DNA of 19,168 nucleotides from JADMII01 sp036278595 (GCA_036278595.1 DASUKS010000039.1:1-19168), one strand, 5' to 3'; positions 1 to 7,800 are shown, counted from the stretch's first letter. Notes: generated by a model not told the origin, from the letters alone. Numbers and translations are program-made.

Positions 1-2
1 TG

Positions 3-1277
3 GCGTTGCTCGCAATCGCCGTTGCAACCGTATTTGGGGCGTCTGACGCGGCATACGGTACGACGCTCAACTCCGGGACGCTCTTCAGGTACCCTTGGAT
101 CCAAGGGAGACTCGTGCCCGGACTCAAGGCCAGAACGTGGGCGAACACACGGGCGTTCTGGAGTACGCTGTCGACTGGGGATTGGCTGGTCAAAAGCCAC
201 GTTCTGTTCGCACCCAACAGCGGGATCGCGACGTGCCACAAGGAAGCTGACTCCCCGATGGGCCTCGGCACGTACGTCGCCATCTACAACAGTTACGCCG
301 GGTTTACCAGCATCATCGGGCACACCATACAAGGCACTTCCGAGTGCTACGGGCTTGGGATCGAGAATCCGACACCGGTATTGCAGGGGCAGTTCATCGG
401 AGTGGGCGATCACTCCGGTATCACGGATCCTCCCGGGCCGGGCGGAGACCACATCCACTTCCAGGTCGATGCAGGCGACGACGAAACGGGAACGCTAACG
501 TCGGTTCCCTTCACACTGTCAGACCACGAGCCGGATCCCGCCAACCACAACGTATCGTTCACCAACGTTCAGGTGAACGACGGTCCGTCGGACAACGCCG
601 GCACCGGCTACACGAGCCAGAACCCGGTGACCATCGACTCCACCATCAACGCCGCCTACACGTCGATCGGCGGAGGTCCAGGGGTCGGCTGGTGGAACAT
701 CGGCGCGCCATACGCCACGAACGTAGGCCCATGCGTGTTCAGTAACAATCCGTTCGTGCACAGCTGTTCTACGCAGCATGGCTCCTTTACGGTGCAGAAT
801 TACACACGCTGGGACGGGCACAACGACGGCATCGCGTACGGCAACAACGGTGCACACCTTATTGTCGACGGCACGTGGAAGCTCTTGGGCATGCCATTCC
901 GCACCACGGACACCATGGTCGACCAGCTTGGCCCGCCAATCGCGGATGAGGCTACCGGCAACCCACATGTCCAGTTCTTCGTCAACGGCGACATATATCG
1001 GTACACGAGTCGCGCGCTAGAGGAGGTTTATGTCGCGGGTGTGCTTCGCGCAGCGTACTACTTCCAGGCGACAAAGGCCGGTGAGCGCTACGACGTAGAC
1101 GGTGACGGCGGCGTCACTGTAACCGGAGACGTGGTGGCCGTATTGAGTCACGAGGGGACGCAGGAGGGGCACCCCGGTTGGGATCCGCACGACGATCTGA
1201 ATCGTGACGGCGCTGTAAGCAGCACGGCCGATGTGCCGCTGGTAATCAACCAGGGCGGCAAAATTTGCACGCCCTAG
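3..1277 (+). CDS. Secreted M23-peptidase-like protein with C-terminal dockerin-like repeats (5' partial)
   Basis: The frame is open to the window edge. The first start-like codon (TTG at 6) is preceded in frame by Ala and falls inside a hydrophobic signal-peptide core, so the true start is probably upstream. Numbering from that TTG, residues 59-154 resemble an M23 (LytM) peptidase: a GTYVAIYN strand, His106, a GQFIGVGDHSG turn and the zinc motif HIH at 149-151. The usual first zinc motif HxxxD appears as L55xxxD59 in my hand alignment, so activity is doubtful. Residues 308-346 (LGPP, then DE, then FVNGDIY) recall LGFP cell-wall repeats. The C-terminus has two EF-hand-like loops, D363-D375 (DVDGDGG) and D397-D409 (DLNRDGA), as in type I dockerins. 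Several Cys residues suggest disulfides outside the cell. Base composition looks less G+C rich than the neighbours. A role in the cell wall or on the surface is inferred. Confidence 0.7.
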   Translation, partial: ALLAIAVATVFGASDAAYGTTLNSGTLFRYPWIQGRLVPGLKARTWANTRAFWSTLSTGDWLVKSHVLFAPNSGIATCHKEADSPMGLGTYVAIYNSYAGFTSIIGHTIQGTSECYGLGIENPTPVLQGQFIGVGDHSGITDPPGPGGDHIHFQVDAGDDETGTLTSVPFTLSDHEPDPANHNVSFTNVQVNDGPSDNAGTGYTSQNPVTIDSTINAAYTSIGGGPGVGWWNIGAPYATNVGPCVFSNNPFVHSCSTQHGSFTVQNYTRWDGHNDGIAYGNNGAHLIVDGTWKLLGMPFRTTDTMVDQLGPPIADEATGNPHVQFFVNGDIYRYTSRALEEVYVAGVLRAAYYFQATKAGERYDVDGDGGVTVTGDVVAVLSHEGTQEGHPGWDPHDDLNRDGAVSSTADVPLVINQGGKICTP

Positions 1278-1289
1278 CAGTAACGCGCG

Positions 1290-2423
1290 TCAGCCCTTCG
1301 CGCTGAGCGAACCCACGAACGCGGCGAGCTTCGCCGTCGCCGCCGACGAGAACGGCAACGACGGGTTCGTGTAGTCCGCCGCGGGGTTGGGGGTGCCCGG
1401 CACTTCCTTGAAGACGTGGTCGACGTCCGACAGCTGGTGGCTCTCGACCTTCGTGTGCGCGGACGACTGCAGCGCCCCCACGAGCCGTGCGATATCACCG
1501 TCGCTCACCTGCTGGTCCTTGTCGCCGTGCAGGATGAGGATCGGCAAGGCCGCCGGCAGCTTCGCCGCCTCCCGCGCCGGGTCATGCTGCTCGGCCTGCG
1601 CCAGGAAGCGCTCGTTCGCCTTCGAGAAGATCGACTGCAGCGCCGGGTCGGTGACGTTGAGCCCGGGCGGGTACGCGCCCGTCGTCTTCAACGCATCGAC
1701 GATCTGCTGCGTCTGCGCGTTCGCCGCATCCGCCCGCGCCTGCGTGACCGACCCCTCCTGCACCGCCGCCGCGAACTGCGCCCGCAGCTGCCCCTCGATC
1801 GTCTCGAGGTAGCCGTTGCCCGGCGGCGACGCGAGCACCAGCGCCTGCAGCCCGTCGTCCGCCCCCATCGCGTTCGCGACGACCATCGCGATCAGGCCGC
1901 CTTCGCTGTGACCGACGATCACGATCCGGTTCACGTCGATCCCCGGCTGGCCGCGGAGGTACGCCACCGCGTCCAGCGCCTCCCGCACGTAGACGTCGAA
2001 GCCGATGTCGTCCGGGTGGCTGGCGAAGCTCGCGAGGCCCGTCTCGCCCGTCCCCAGCTTGTCGTACCGCAGCGACGCCACACCGTGCGCCGCCAGCACC
2101 TGCGCGAAGTCCTTCAGCGTGTCCGTCTTGCCCGAGAGCAGCGTGCTGTTGCCATCGCGGTCGGTCGGCCCGCTGCCAGCGAGGATCACCGCCCCCGGCA
2201 CGTTCCCTGACGCGTTCGTTGGGAAGAGCAACGTCCCGAACACCGTATCGGCGCCGGACTTGAACCGCACCTCGCTCGCGCCCGCGCCCGCCGGCGTCGA
2301 TGCGGTGCCCGACGGCTGCGCGGGCGCCGTCGCGCCACCGCCCCCGCCCCCGCACGCGGACAGCAGCGCCGCGCACGCGACGACGATCATCGCTAACGCG
2401 AAGCTCATGAACCGAGAAGTCAT
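1290..2423 (-). CDS. Lipoprotein alpha/beta hydrolase (serine esterase/peptidase-like)
   Basis: A 377-residue protein beginning with a lipoprotein signal peptide: basic start, hydrophobic core and lipobox LSAC with Cys24, followed by a glycine stretch and an Ala/Pro/Thr linker. It is therefore probably anchored to the outer face of the membrane. The hydrolase fold shows a GSGPTDRDG loop, nucleophile elbow GHSEGG (Ser173), LHGDKDQ with the likely catalytic Asp (301 or 303) and VDHVF with His336. It resembles the COG1073/serine aminopeptidase-like hydrolases; the substrate cannot be told. I chose ATG 2423 because it gives a normal signal peptide. AAGAGG directly abuts it, which is too close for a good ribosome site. 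An upstream in-frame ATG at 2471 adds 16 residues and sits 7 nt after a CATACT box, so a leaderless longer form is possible. The stop lies 12 bases from that of the convergent upstream gene. Confidence 0.82.
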   Translation of the reverse strand: MTSRFMSFALAMIVVACAALLSACGGGGGGATAPAQPSGTASTPAGAGASEVRFKSGADTVFGTLLFPTNASGNVPGAVILAGSGPTDRDGNSTLLSGKTDTLKDFAQVLAAHGVASLRYDKLGTGETGLASFASHPDDIGFDVYVREALDAVAYLRGQPGIDVNRIVIVGHSEGGLIAMVVANAMGADDGLQALVLASPPGNGYLETIEGQLRAQFAAAVQEGSVTQARADAANAQTQQIVDALKTTGAYPPGLNVTDPALQSIFSKANERFLAQAEQHDPAREAAKLPAALPILILHGDKDQQVSDGDIARLVGALQSSAHTKVESHQLSDVDHVFKEVPGTPNPAADYTNPSLPFSSAATAKLAAFVGSLSAKG

Positions 2424-2555
2424 CCTCTTGCCGAATGAAGGCGGGCCTGCGTCGCACGGCTGGTAGTGCATCGCGCACAGTATGTCGAAGCACGCTCTGT
2501 AGCGGGTGGGCTCGTTCCAAGGGATGCGCCAGACCGCGAAGCCCGCGCGTGCGCC

Positions 2556-3446
2556 CTACAGCAGGATCTTTTTCGGCGCGCCCGAGGGCTGACGGCGGAA
2601 GTTCTGCACGAGCCAGCGCCGGAAGCCGTCCGCCTCAACCTCTTCGACGCACGCGCGGCTCTTGTTGGCCAGCAGCTCGTCGATGCGCCGCGCGTACGCC
2701 CCATACGCCTCGTGCGTCTCCGGCGTGATGTTGAGCACGCCCCGCATGTGCACCGCCACCGCCAGCTGGCGCTCGCACAGCCGCAGCAGCCAGCCGAGCT
2801 CGATTTCCGTCCACGCGACATGGAACGTCGTGTCGGCGAACGTGTACGCGAGCCGCAGGTTGTTCGATTCCGGCGCCGTCTCGAGCAGCGTTGCTCCGAA
2901 GTTGGGCCGCCCGAGGTCGCTCGACGCACGGTACACCAACCGCAGCTGCTCGTCCGCCGCCAGCGTCGTGCCGGCAAAGTAGTGCCCGAGCCCGACGTCG
3001 AGCGCCTTGTGCTCCTCGTCCGGCTTCAGGTGTCCGAGCAGCCAGCCGACGTACTCGCCCATCTCCTCGTGCTGCACCTGGTACTCCGCCGCGATCAGCT
3101 CGCACCCGGCCCGCACGAGGTTCACCGCGCTCGCGTACGACCCGCGCGTCACGAGCAGGCAGGCGTCCGCGAGCGCGCTGTACGCCCGCGACCATGTGCT
3201 CACCACGGCCGCGTACTCGTGCGTGCGGTAGCGCGAGTGCGATGAGTCCTGCAACAGCCGCAACTGGAGGTTCATGCCATCGGCGAACGCCTGCAGGTCG
3301 CCGCCCAACACGAACTGCGTCTGGCGGTACGCGTCCTGCGTCGTCGCGGGCGCCGAAGCATCGGGCTTGCCGGGAAGCACGTAGCTGTCAGGAAACGGGA
3401 TGGCGCTGACCCGCTGGCCGGGCGTCGGGAGCGGCGGCTGCTCCAT
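2556..3446 (-). CDS. Hypothetical alpha-helical protein, translationally coupled to a J-domain gene
   Basis: A 296-residue protein I do not recognise. An open frame continues upstream to 4265, but that part is a shadow of the J-domain gene. ATG 3446 overlaps the J-domain stop codon in an ATGA, the usual sign of translational coupling. Residues 1-40 are Pro/Ala rich and probably disordered. From about 50 to 270 the protein is predominantly helix-forming, rich in Ala, Leu and Glu with regular amphipathic spacing. The stretch ALADACLLVTRGSYASAVNL (91-110), followed by RAGCELIAAEY, is reminiscent of HEPN-like helical bundles such as DUF5677, but no clear Rx4-6H catalytic motif stands out and this is only a suspicion. 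No signal peptide or membrane segment is visible. The coupling implies equal production with, and possibly binding to, the J-domain protein. Confidence 0.72.
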   Translation of the reverse strand: MEQPPLPTPGQRVSAIPFPDSYVLPGKPDASAPATTQDAYRQTQFVLGGDLQAFADGMNLQLRLLQDSSHSRYRTHEYAAVVSTWSRAYSALADACLLVTRGSYASAVNLVRAGCELIAAEYQVQHEEMGEYVGWLLGHLKPDEEHKALDVGLGHYFAGTTLAADEQLRLVYRASSDLGRPNFGATLLETAPESNNLRLAYTFADTTFHVAWTEIELGWLLRLCERQLAVAVHMRGVLNITPETHEAYGAYARRIDELLANKSRACVEEVEADGFRRWLVQNFRRQPSGAPKKILL

Positions 3447-4195
3447 CAGCGGTACTTCGCCCACTTCTGCCGCCGCTGGCGCACGTAGGGCATGTCGGTC
3501 GCGGGCGGCATGCGCCGCTGCTTCGGCTCGTAGCCGGTGATCTTCACCGGCACGCTCGCGGTCCAGTCCCTGGAGACGAACGTCACGCGCGACAGCCCCG
3601 GGAAGCTCACCTTGCGCGCGATCACCTCGATGTCGAAGCTCGCCGACTGCCCCGGTCCGACTTCCAGCCGCCCGATCGGCCCCCACACCCACGGCTCGGA
3701 CGTCGAGACATCGCCGCGGATGGTGCACTGGCAGTTGTTCGTGACGGTGATCGTGCGGCGGATCCGCGGCTGCACCCGCAGCTCGTTCATCGACACTTCG
3801 ATCTCCGCCGGCTCGAAGGTCGGCATCGGTGCGTGGACGTGCGCGGGACGCCGCGGCGGCACGTGCTCGGCGACGATCTCCTCCCAGTCCGGCTCCGCCG
3901 CCCACGCGGCGTACCGGCGGTCGGCTGCCCGGCGCGCATGCCAGCTCTCCGATCGTCCGCTGCCCGCCGCGACGCCTGTCCTCGCCCGCCGCGACGCGTC
4001 GTACGCGCGCCGGCGCTCGGGGTCGCCGAGCGTCTCGTACGCGCGGTTCACGCGCGCCGCCTGCCGGTTCGCGTCCGGCGAGGCGTTCGCGTCGGGATGG
4101 ATCCTGCGCATGAGCATGCGGTAGCGCCGCTTGATCTCGGCGTCGCTCGCCGCCGGCGTCAGCTCCAGCACCTCGTAGTGGTCTTGCTCGGGCAT
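3446..4195 (-). CDS. J-domain protein fused to an Ig-like beta domain
   Basis: A 249-residue cytoplasmic protein with no signal peptide. Residues 5-68 are a J domain (HYEVLELTP, EIKRRYRMLMRRIHPD, YETLGDPERRRAYD) with the HPD triad at 33-35, which in this family stimulates the ATPase of Hsp70/DnaK. There is no Gly/Phe region, no CxxCxGxG zinc domain and no DnaJ C-terminal substrate domain. After a charged linker, about 128-230 looks like an all-beta Ig-like fold: EIEVSMNELRVQP, TITVTNNCQC, SEPWVW, GRLEVGPGQSASFDIEV and FVSRDWTASVPVKITGY. It recalls the ASH/BACON-type repeats of bacterial surface or adaptor proteins. A GTG at 4198 would add one residue; ATG 4195 is preferred. The gene overlaps the downstream helical-protein gene by four bases. 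The fusion suggests a specialised recruiter of DnaK, with the Ig domain as client-binding part (inference). Confidence 0.85.
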   Translation of the reverse strand: MPEQDHYEVLELTPAASDAEIKRRYRMLMRRIHPDANASPDANRQAARVNRAYETLGDPERRRAYDASRRARTGVAAGSGRSESWHARRAADRRYAAWAAEPDWEEIVAEHVPPRRPAHVHAPMPTFEPAEIEVSMNELRVQPRIRRTITVTNNCQCTIRGDVSTSEPWVWGPIGRLEVGPGQSASFDIEVIARKVSFPGLSRVTFVSRDWTASVPVKITGYEPKQRRMPPATDMPYVRQRRQKWAKYR

Positions 4196-4427
4196 CACAC
4201 TCTTGGACTACAACATCGCGCGCCAAAAGCGCGCACCCCCTCATGGTACCACCGCTCCTCGGCACGCTTCATGAAGCAGGACGCAGGAGGGAGCGCCGCA
4301 AGGCGCCGCCATCGAGGTCCCCTCCATCAATCACGCACTGTGAACTGTCACCTGTTAACGTGAACTCCGGTCTTCCATCTTCCATCTTCGGCCCGAAGAC
4401 GCCGACGCTGCTCGATACACTGAACGC
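4196..4427. other. Divergent intergenic region between the J-domain gene and rarA
   Basis: These 232 bases must hold both promoters. Visible in it are a 6-bp hairpin GCGCGC-CAAAA-GCGCGC at 4218-4234, close upstream of the J-domain start; a short-period TCTTCCA-type repeat at 4371-4390; and a GATACACT box at 4414-4421 just before rarA. No ORF or RNA gene is convincing here. Confidence 0.5.
4416..4421 (+). promoter_or_regulatory. Candidate -10 box for leaderless rarA
   Basis: TACACT fits the TAnnnT pattern and ends 6 bases before the rarA ATG, with no Shine-Dalgarno sequence between. That is the geometry expected for a leaderless mRNA, where transcription starts at the start codon. No clear -35 hexamer is visible. 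TAnnnT is a weak pattern, so this is tentative. Confidence 0.35.
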
Positions 4428-5786
4428 ATGCCACGCGCACAACGCACCCCGAAGGCCGCCAGCCCTGCGCCGGCGCTCGACGCCGCGCCCGACCACGGCG
4501 CGCCGCTCGCCGCCCGCATGCGGCCGCGCGCGTTCGATCACTACGTCGGGCAGGAGCACCTCGTCGGCGAAGGCCGCATCCTGCGCCGCCTCGTCGAATC
4601 CGACAACCTGCCCTCAATGATCCTCTGGGGCCCGCCGGGCACCGGCAAGACGACGCTCGCGCGCATCATCGCGACGCGCACCCACGCGACGTTCGTGCCC
4701 GTGTCCGCCGTCTCCGCCGGCGTCGCCGACCTCCGTAAGGCCGTCGCCGAAGCACGTGAGCGCCTGCAGGCGGGCGGCGGCCGCACGGTGCTCTTCATCG
4801 ACGAGATCCATCGGTTCAACAAGGCGCAGCAGGACGCGATCCTGCCGTTCGTCGAAGACGGCACGATCACGCTGATCGGCGCCACGACCGAGAACCCGTC
4901 GTTCGAGGTGATCGGGCCGCTGCTCTCGCGCTCGCGCGTCTTCGCGCTCAAGCAACTCGAGCCGGAGAGCATCGAGCGTATCCTGCGCAACGCGCTGACC
5001 GATGACGAACGCGGGCTCGGCGGCCGCGGCGTCGAGGTCGACGACGACGCGCTGGCCGCGCTCGCGGCCTCGGTCGGCGGCGACGCGCGCATCGCCCTCA
5101 ACGCTCTCGAAGCCGCTGTGCTCGCCGCCGCCTCCCGCGACGGCTCCGCGCCGCACGTGAACGTCGAGGACATCGAGGAAGCGCTGCAACACCGCACGTA
5201 CCTGTACGACCGCCAGGGCGACGCCCACTACGACACGATCTCGGCATTCATCAAGTCCCTCCGCGGCTCTGATCCGGACGCCGCGCTCTACTGGCTCGCC
5301 CGCATGATCGAGGCGGGCGAAGACCCGCTGTTCATCGTGCGGCGCATGGTCATCCTCGCGTCGGAGGACGTCGGGCTCGCCGACCCGCAGGCGCTCGTCA
5401 TCGCGACGGCGTGCCAGCAGGCGGTGCACTTCATCGGCCTGCCGGAGGGCTTCTACGCGATGGCGGAGACCGCGCTCTACCTCGCGCTCGCGCCGAAGAG
5501 CAACACCGTCGGCGCCGCCTACTCCACCGCACTGCGCGACGTCGAGGCCACGCGCAACGAGCCGGTGCCGTTGCACCTGCGCAACGCGGTCACCGGCCTC
5601 ATGCGGCAGATGGGCTACGGCAAGGGCTACAAGTACGCGCACGACTTCCCCGCCCACGTCGTCGAGCAGCAGCACCGGCCGGAGCGCGTCGAAGGACATC
5701 GATACTATCGCGCGGGCGAGCTCGGGTGGGAGGGGCGCCGCAAGCGCGAGCGCGACGAAGCGCGCAAGCGCGAGGGGAAGGACTGA
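4428..5786 (+). CDS. rarA: Replication-associated recombination protein A (RarA/MgsA), AAA+ ATPase
   Basis: A 452-residue protein, close to the usual family length of about 440. The N-terminal core has the family signature PLAARMRPRAFDHYVGQEHL (26-45), Walker A GPPGTGKT (68-75), Walker B VLFIDE followed by IHRFNK (121-131), sensor 1 GATTEN (151-156) and arginine-finger candidates in SRSR (167-170). The C-terminal half carries the MgsA/RarA oligomerisation domain, with YWLARMIEAGEDPLFIVRRM and EDVGLADPQA. A short Lys/Arg/Glu-rich tail ends the protein. In the family RarA acts with the replisome and SSB at stalled forks and in post-replication repair. The first 25 residues are a variable Ala/Pro-rich extension. 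No Shine-Dalgarno sequence precedes ATG 4428, consistent with leaderless expression. The DUF72 gene follows after 8 bases. Confidence 0.96.
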   Translation: MPRAQRTPKAASPAPALDAAPDHGAPLAARMRPRAFDHYVGQEHLVGEGRILRRLVESDNLPSMILWGPPGTGKTTLARIIATRTHATFVPVSAVSAGVADLRKAVAEARERLQAGGGRTVLFIDEIHRFNKAQQDAILPFVEDGTITLIGATTENPSFEVIGPLLSRSRVFALKQLEPESIERILRNALTDDERGLGGRGVEVDDDALAALAASVGGDARIALNALEAAVLAAASRDGSAPHVNVEDIEEALQHRTYLYDRQGDAHYDTISAFIKSLRGSDPDAALYWLARMIEAGEDPLFIVRRMVILASEDVGLADPQALVIATACQQAVHFIGLPEGFYAMAETALYLALAPKSNTVGAAYSTALRDVEATRNEPVPLHLRNAVTGLMRQMGYGKGYKYAHDFPAHVVEQQHRPERVEGHRYYRAGELGWEGRRKRERDEARKREGKD

Positions 5787-5794
5787 GGCGAGGG

Positions 5795-6706
5795 ATGCCG
5801 CCGCGCCCGAAGATCCTCGTCGGCACCGCGTCGTGGACGGACCCGACGCTGCTCAAAGTGAAGACGTGGTACCCGCACGACGTCCGTACACCCGAAGACC
5901 GGCTGCGCTACTACGCCTCGAAGTTCTCGTTCGTAGAGGTCGACAGCACCTACTACTCGCTCGAGATGGAGGAGCAGGCGCGCGGCTGGGCCGCGCACAC
6001 GCCAGCCGGCTTCGTCTTCGACGTCAAGTCGTTCCGGCTCTTCACCGGCCACCAGACGCCGCCGAAGCTGCTCCCGCGCGACGTCCGAGACGCGCTCGGG
6101 CCGCTCGATGAGAAGAAGCGCAACTGGTACCTGAAGGACATCCCGCCAGAGCTGCGGGATCGGCTCTGGGAGTACTTCCATAACTCGATGCGCCCCCTGC
6201 GCGCCGCGGGCAAGCTCGGCTCGATCGTCGTGCAGCTACCACCGTGGACGATGCCGACGCCCGAAGCGCACGAGCACCTGCAGTCCGTCGCCGACCACCT
6301 CGACGGCTACGAGGTGGCGATCGAGTTCCGGAACAAGTACTGGCTCAGCGACCGCCGCCGCCGGGAGACGCTCGCCTTCCTGCGCGAGAACGGCCTGGCG
6401 CTGATCATCGTCGATGAGCCGCAGGGCTTCCGGTCGAGCGTGCCGCCGGTATGGGAGGTCACTGACCCGAAGCTCAGCATCCTGCGCCTCCACGGGCACA
6501 ACGACGCGATGTGGGAGAAGAAGGGCCTGCGGACCGCGTCCGAGCGGTTCAAGTACGAGTACTCGCGCAAGGAGCTGGAAGCACTCGCGCCGGAGGTGCA
6601 GCAGATCGCGAAGCGCGCCCGCGTGACGCACGTCACCTTCAACAACAACTTCGAGGACATGGCCCAGCGGAACGCCGAGGAGTTCGCGCAGATCCTCCAG
6701 TCGTAG
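5795..6706 (+). CDS. DUF72 family protein (YecE-like TIM barrel)
   Basis: A 303-residue protein. The N-terminal motif ILVGTASWTDPT, then YYASKFSFVEVDSTYYSL (39-56), TPAGFVFDVKSFRLFTGH (69-86), the conserved LGSIVVQLPPW (141-151) and YEVAIEFRNKYWL (172-184) are diagnostic of the DUF72/YecE family. Its fold is a TIM barrel and its biochemical function is unknown. The C-terminus has the typical YSRKELEALAPEVQQIA and FNNNFEDMAQRNAEEF. ATG 5795 lies 8 bases after the rarA stop and is preceded by GAGGCGAGG, so the two genes are very probably cotranscribed. The open frame extends upstream inside rarA, but that part is a shadow. The rarA linkage hints at DNA maintenance (inference only). Confidence 0.93.
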   Translation: MPPRPKILVGTASWTDPTLLKVKTWYPHDVRTPEDRLRYYASKFSFVEVDSTYYSLEMEEQARGWAAHTPAGFVFDVKSFRLFTGHQTPPKLLPRDVRDALGPLDEKKRNWYLKDIPPELRDRLWEYFHNSMRPLRAAGKLGSIVVQLPPWTMPTPEAHEHLQSVADHLDGYEVAIEFRNKYWLSDRRRRETLAFLRENGLALIIVDEPQGFRSSVPPVWEVTDPKLSILRLHGHNDAMWEKKGLRTASERFKYEYSRKELEALAPEVQQIAKRARVTHVTFNNNFEDMAQRNAEEFAQILQS

Positions 6707-6734
6707 CGCCGCTGCCGCAACCGCCACCCGCGCG

Positions 6735-6766
6735 TTACGCCTCTGTTATCCGCCTGCTCCTACGCT
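6735..6766 (+). promoter_or_regulatory. Promoter-like element TTACGC-N20-TACGCT upstream of the acidic-protein gene
   Basis: TTACGC at 6735-6740 and TACGCT at 6761-6766 are separated by 20 bases and end 30 bases before the ATG. Exactly the same pair at the same spacing precedes hsp20 on the other strand (7839-7870). The 20-bp gap is longer than for a housekeeping promoter, so the element could be an alternative-sigma promoter or a bipartite operator. Confidence 0.45.
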
Positions 6767-6796
6767 GAAGGCGAGGCCGTTACGAAGGAGGAGCAG

Positions 6797-7285
6797 ATGC
6801 CCGAACAGCGCAGCCGCCGCCCTGGCACCGAATACAACCCGCACGGCCACCGCGTCGCGCCCGGCCCGGACCCGGAGCGCGCGAGCGACGACGGGACGTA
6901 CGTCAACACCGAACCCGAAGACCTGGAGGACAAGGGCTACGAATCGCTCGAAGCGGACGCCGGCGATGACGAGGAGATACGCGCCGAGGCCGATGAGTTC
7001 GCGAGCGTGAACGCGAACGATCCGCTCGACGAGGACATCGAGGACGCGATCCCGACGGAGCTGCTCATCCCCACCGGCACGGGCGACACGATCGAGGAAG
7101 AGATCGAGATCCCGCCGGAGAACGAGCGCGTGCCGCCGTCGAACGCCGACCAGCCGCTACAGCGCGCACCGGACGACCGCCAGCCCGAGACCGCCGGCCA
7201 TGCCCTGAGCGATATCGATATCGAGGGCGACTGGCCCGAAGAGGGCTACTACGACCAGGACGAAACCCCCGAGCGCGAGCCCTGA
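6797..7285 (+). CDS. Highly acidic, probably disordered hypothetical protein
   Basis: A 162-residue protein of unknown family. The first 30 residues are basic and Pro/Arg rich (MPEQRSRRPGTEYNPHGHR). The remainder is dominated by Glu and Asp, with clusters such as EPEDLEDKGYESLEADAGDD and DEDIEDAIPTELL, plus many Pro residues. There is no Cys, no signal peptide and no membrane segment. This composition is typical of an intrinsically disordered protein. A strong Shine-Dalgarno, AAGGAGGAG, ends 3 bases before ATG 6797, so it is likely well expressed. It stands alone: DUF72 ends 90 bases upstream, and a perfect hairpin follows the stop. The promoter-like element shared with hsp20 suggests stress-linked expression. 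It could be a charge-buffering, desiccation- or stress-type protein, or a partner of the chaperones nearby. None of this is demonstrated. Confidence 0.8.
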   Translation: MPEQRSRRPGTEYNPHGHRVAPGPDPERASDDGTYVNTEPEDLEDKGYESLEADAGDDEEIRAEADEFASVNANDPLDEDIEDAIPTELLIPTGTGDTIEEEIEIPPENERVPPSNADQPLQRAPDDRQPETAGHALSDIDIEGDWPEEGYYDQDETPEREP

Positions 7286-7302
7286 CTTCGCAACGCGCGA
7301 TA

Positions 7303-7342
7303 CACAGCAGAAGGGCGGCCCGCTGGCCGCCCTTCTGCTGTG
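7303..7342. terminator. Perfect 18-bp hairpin between convergent genes, likely bidirectional terminator
   Basis: CACAGCAGAAGGGCGGCC at 7303-7320 and its exact reverse complement at 7325-7342 flank the loop CGCT. The hairpin sits 17 bases after the acidic-protein stop and 65 bases beyond the hsp20 stop on the other strand. The + side continues CGCTTTCC, so the T-tract is weak. Position and perfect pairing argue for a terminator or 3'-end stabiliser serving both genes. Confidence 0.75.
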
Positions 7343-7407
7343 CGCTTTCCTCCGCAGTCCCGAGTGACCAGCCACCAACGACTAGCGATCGAGGACCAAC
7401 GACCAGA

Positions 7408-7800
7408 CTACGACGCCTTCCGCACCGGCCGTCCCGCGTTGCCGATGCGCTCGCCCTGCGTGGGCGACACCTCGTCCAGCGTCAGCATCGCCGGCTTCGT
7501 CTTCTGCGCGCGCGGCATCACCAGCACGAGCACGCCGTTGTTGTACGTAAGGTTCGCCATCTCCCCGTCGACGCCCTCCGGCAGCTGTACCTCGCGGTGG
7601 TACGGGCCCGGCGTCCACTCATCCATCACCGCTTCCTTATCGCCCTTCAGCGTGCCGCGCAGGTCGCCGTGCAGCACGATCTTGTCTGCCGCGATCTCGA
7701 CCTTCACGTCGTCGGGCTCGAGGCCAGGCATCGGCGCCGCCAGCGTCAGGCGCCCCTCGCTCCGGTACATCTTCACCGGGATCGACTGCATGTCCGCCAT
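7408..7800 (-). CDS. Hsp20/alpha-crystallin family small heat-shock protein
   Basis: A 130-residue protein, short but within the bacterial small-HSP range. The alpha-crystallin domain runs from about 8 to 105: GRLTLAAPMPGLEPDDVKVE (16-35), IVLHGDLRG, YHREVQLPEGVD and the signature ANLTYNNGVLVLVMP (82-96) with GVL. The N-terminal arm is only a few residues, shorter than in most relatives, which may limit oligomer size. The C-terminal tail lacks an obvious IxI motif. Small HSPs hold unfolding proteins for DnaK/ClpB. An upstream in-frame start exists, but ATG 7800 is preferred because AAGGAG ends 7 bases before it. A promoter-like TTACGC-N20-TACGCT lies upstream and is shared with the acidic-protein gene. 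No CIRCE inverted repeat is visible. Confidence 0.93.
   Translation of the reverse strand: MADMQSIPVKMYRSEGRLTLAAPMPGLEPDDVKVEIAADKIVLHGDLRGTLKGDKEAVMDEWTPGPYHREVQLPEGVDGEMANLTYNNGVLVLVMPRAQKTKPAMLTLDEVSPTQGERIGNAGRPVRKAS

Noticed and set aside
4205..4262. T-box riboswitch-like core TGGTACC followed by a GCGCGC hairpin, on the minus strand upstream of the J-domain gene
   Set aside because: The flanking helix that should pair around the TGGNACC bulge is missing, there is no Stem I, and the downstream gene is not an amino-acid or tRNA-synthetase gene. GGTACC is a short palindrome expected by chance.
3447..4265. Upstream extension of the helical-protein frame to a 569-residue ORF
   Set aside because: It overlaps the well-supported J-domain gene in another frame, and its Arg/Ala-rich composition is a typical high-G+C shadow.
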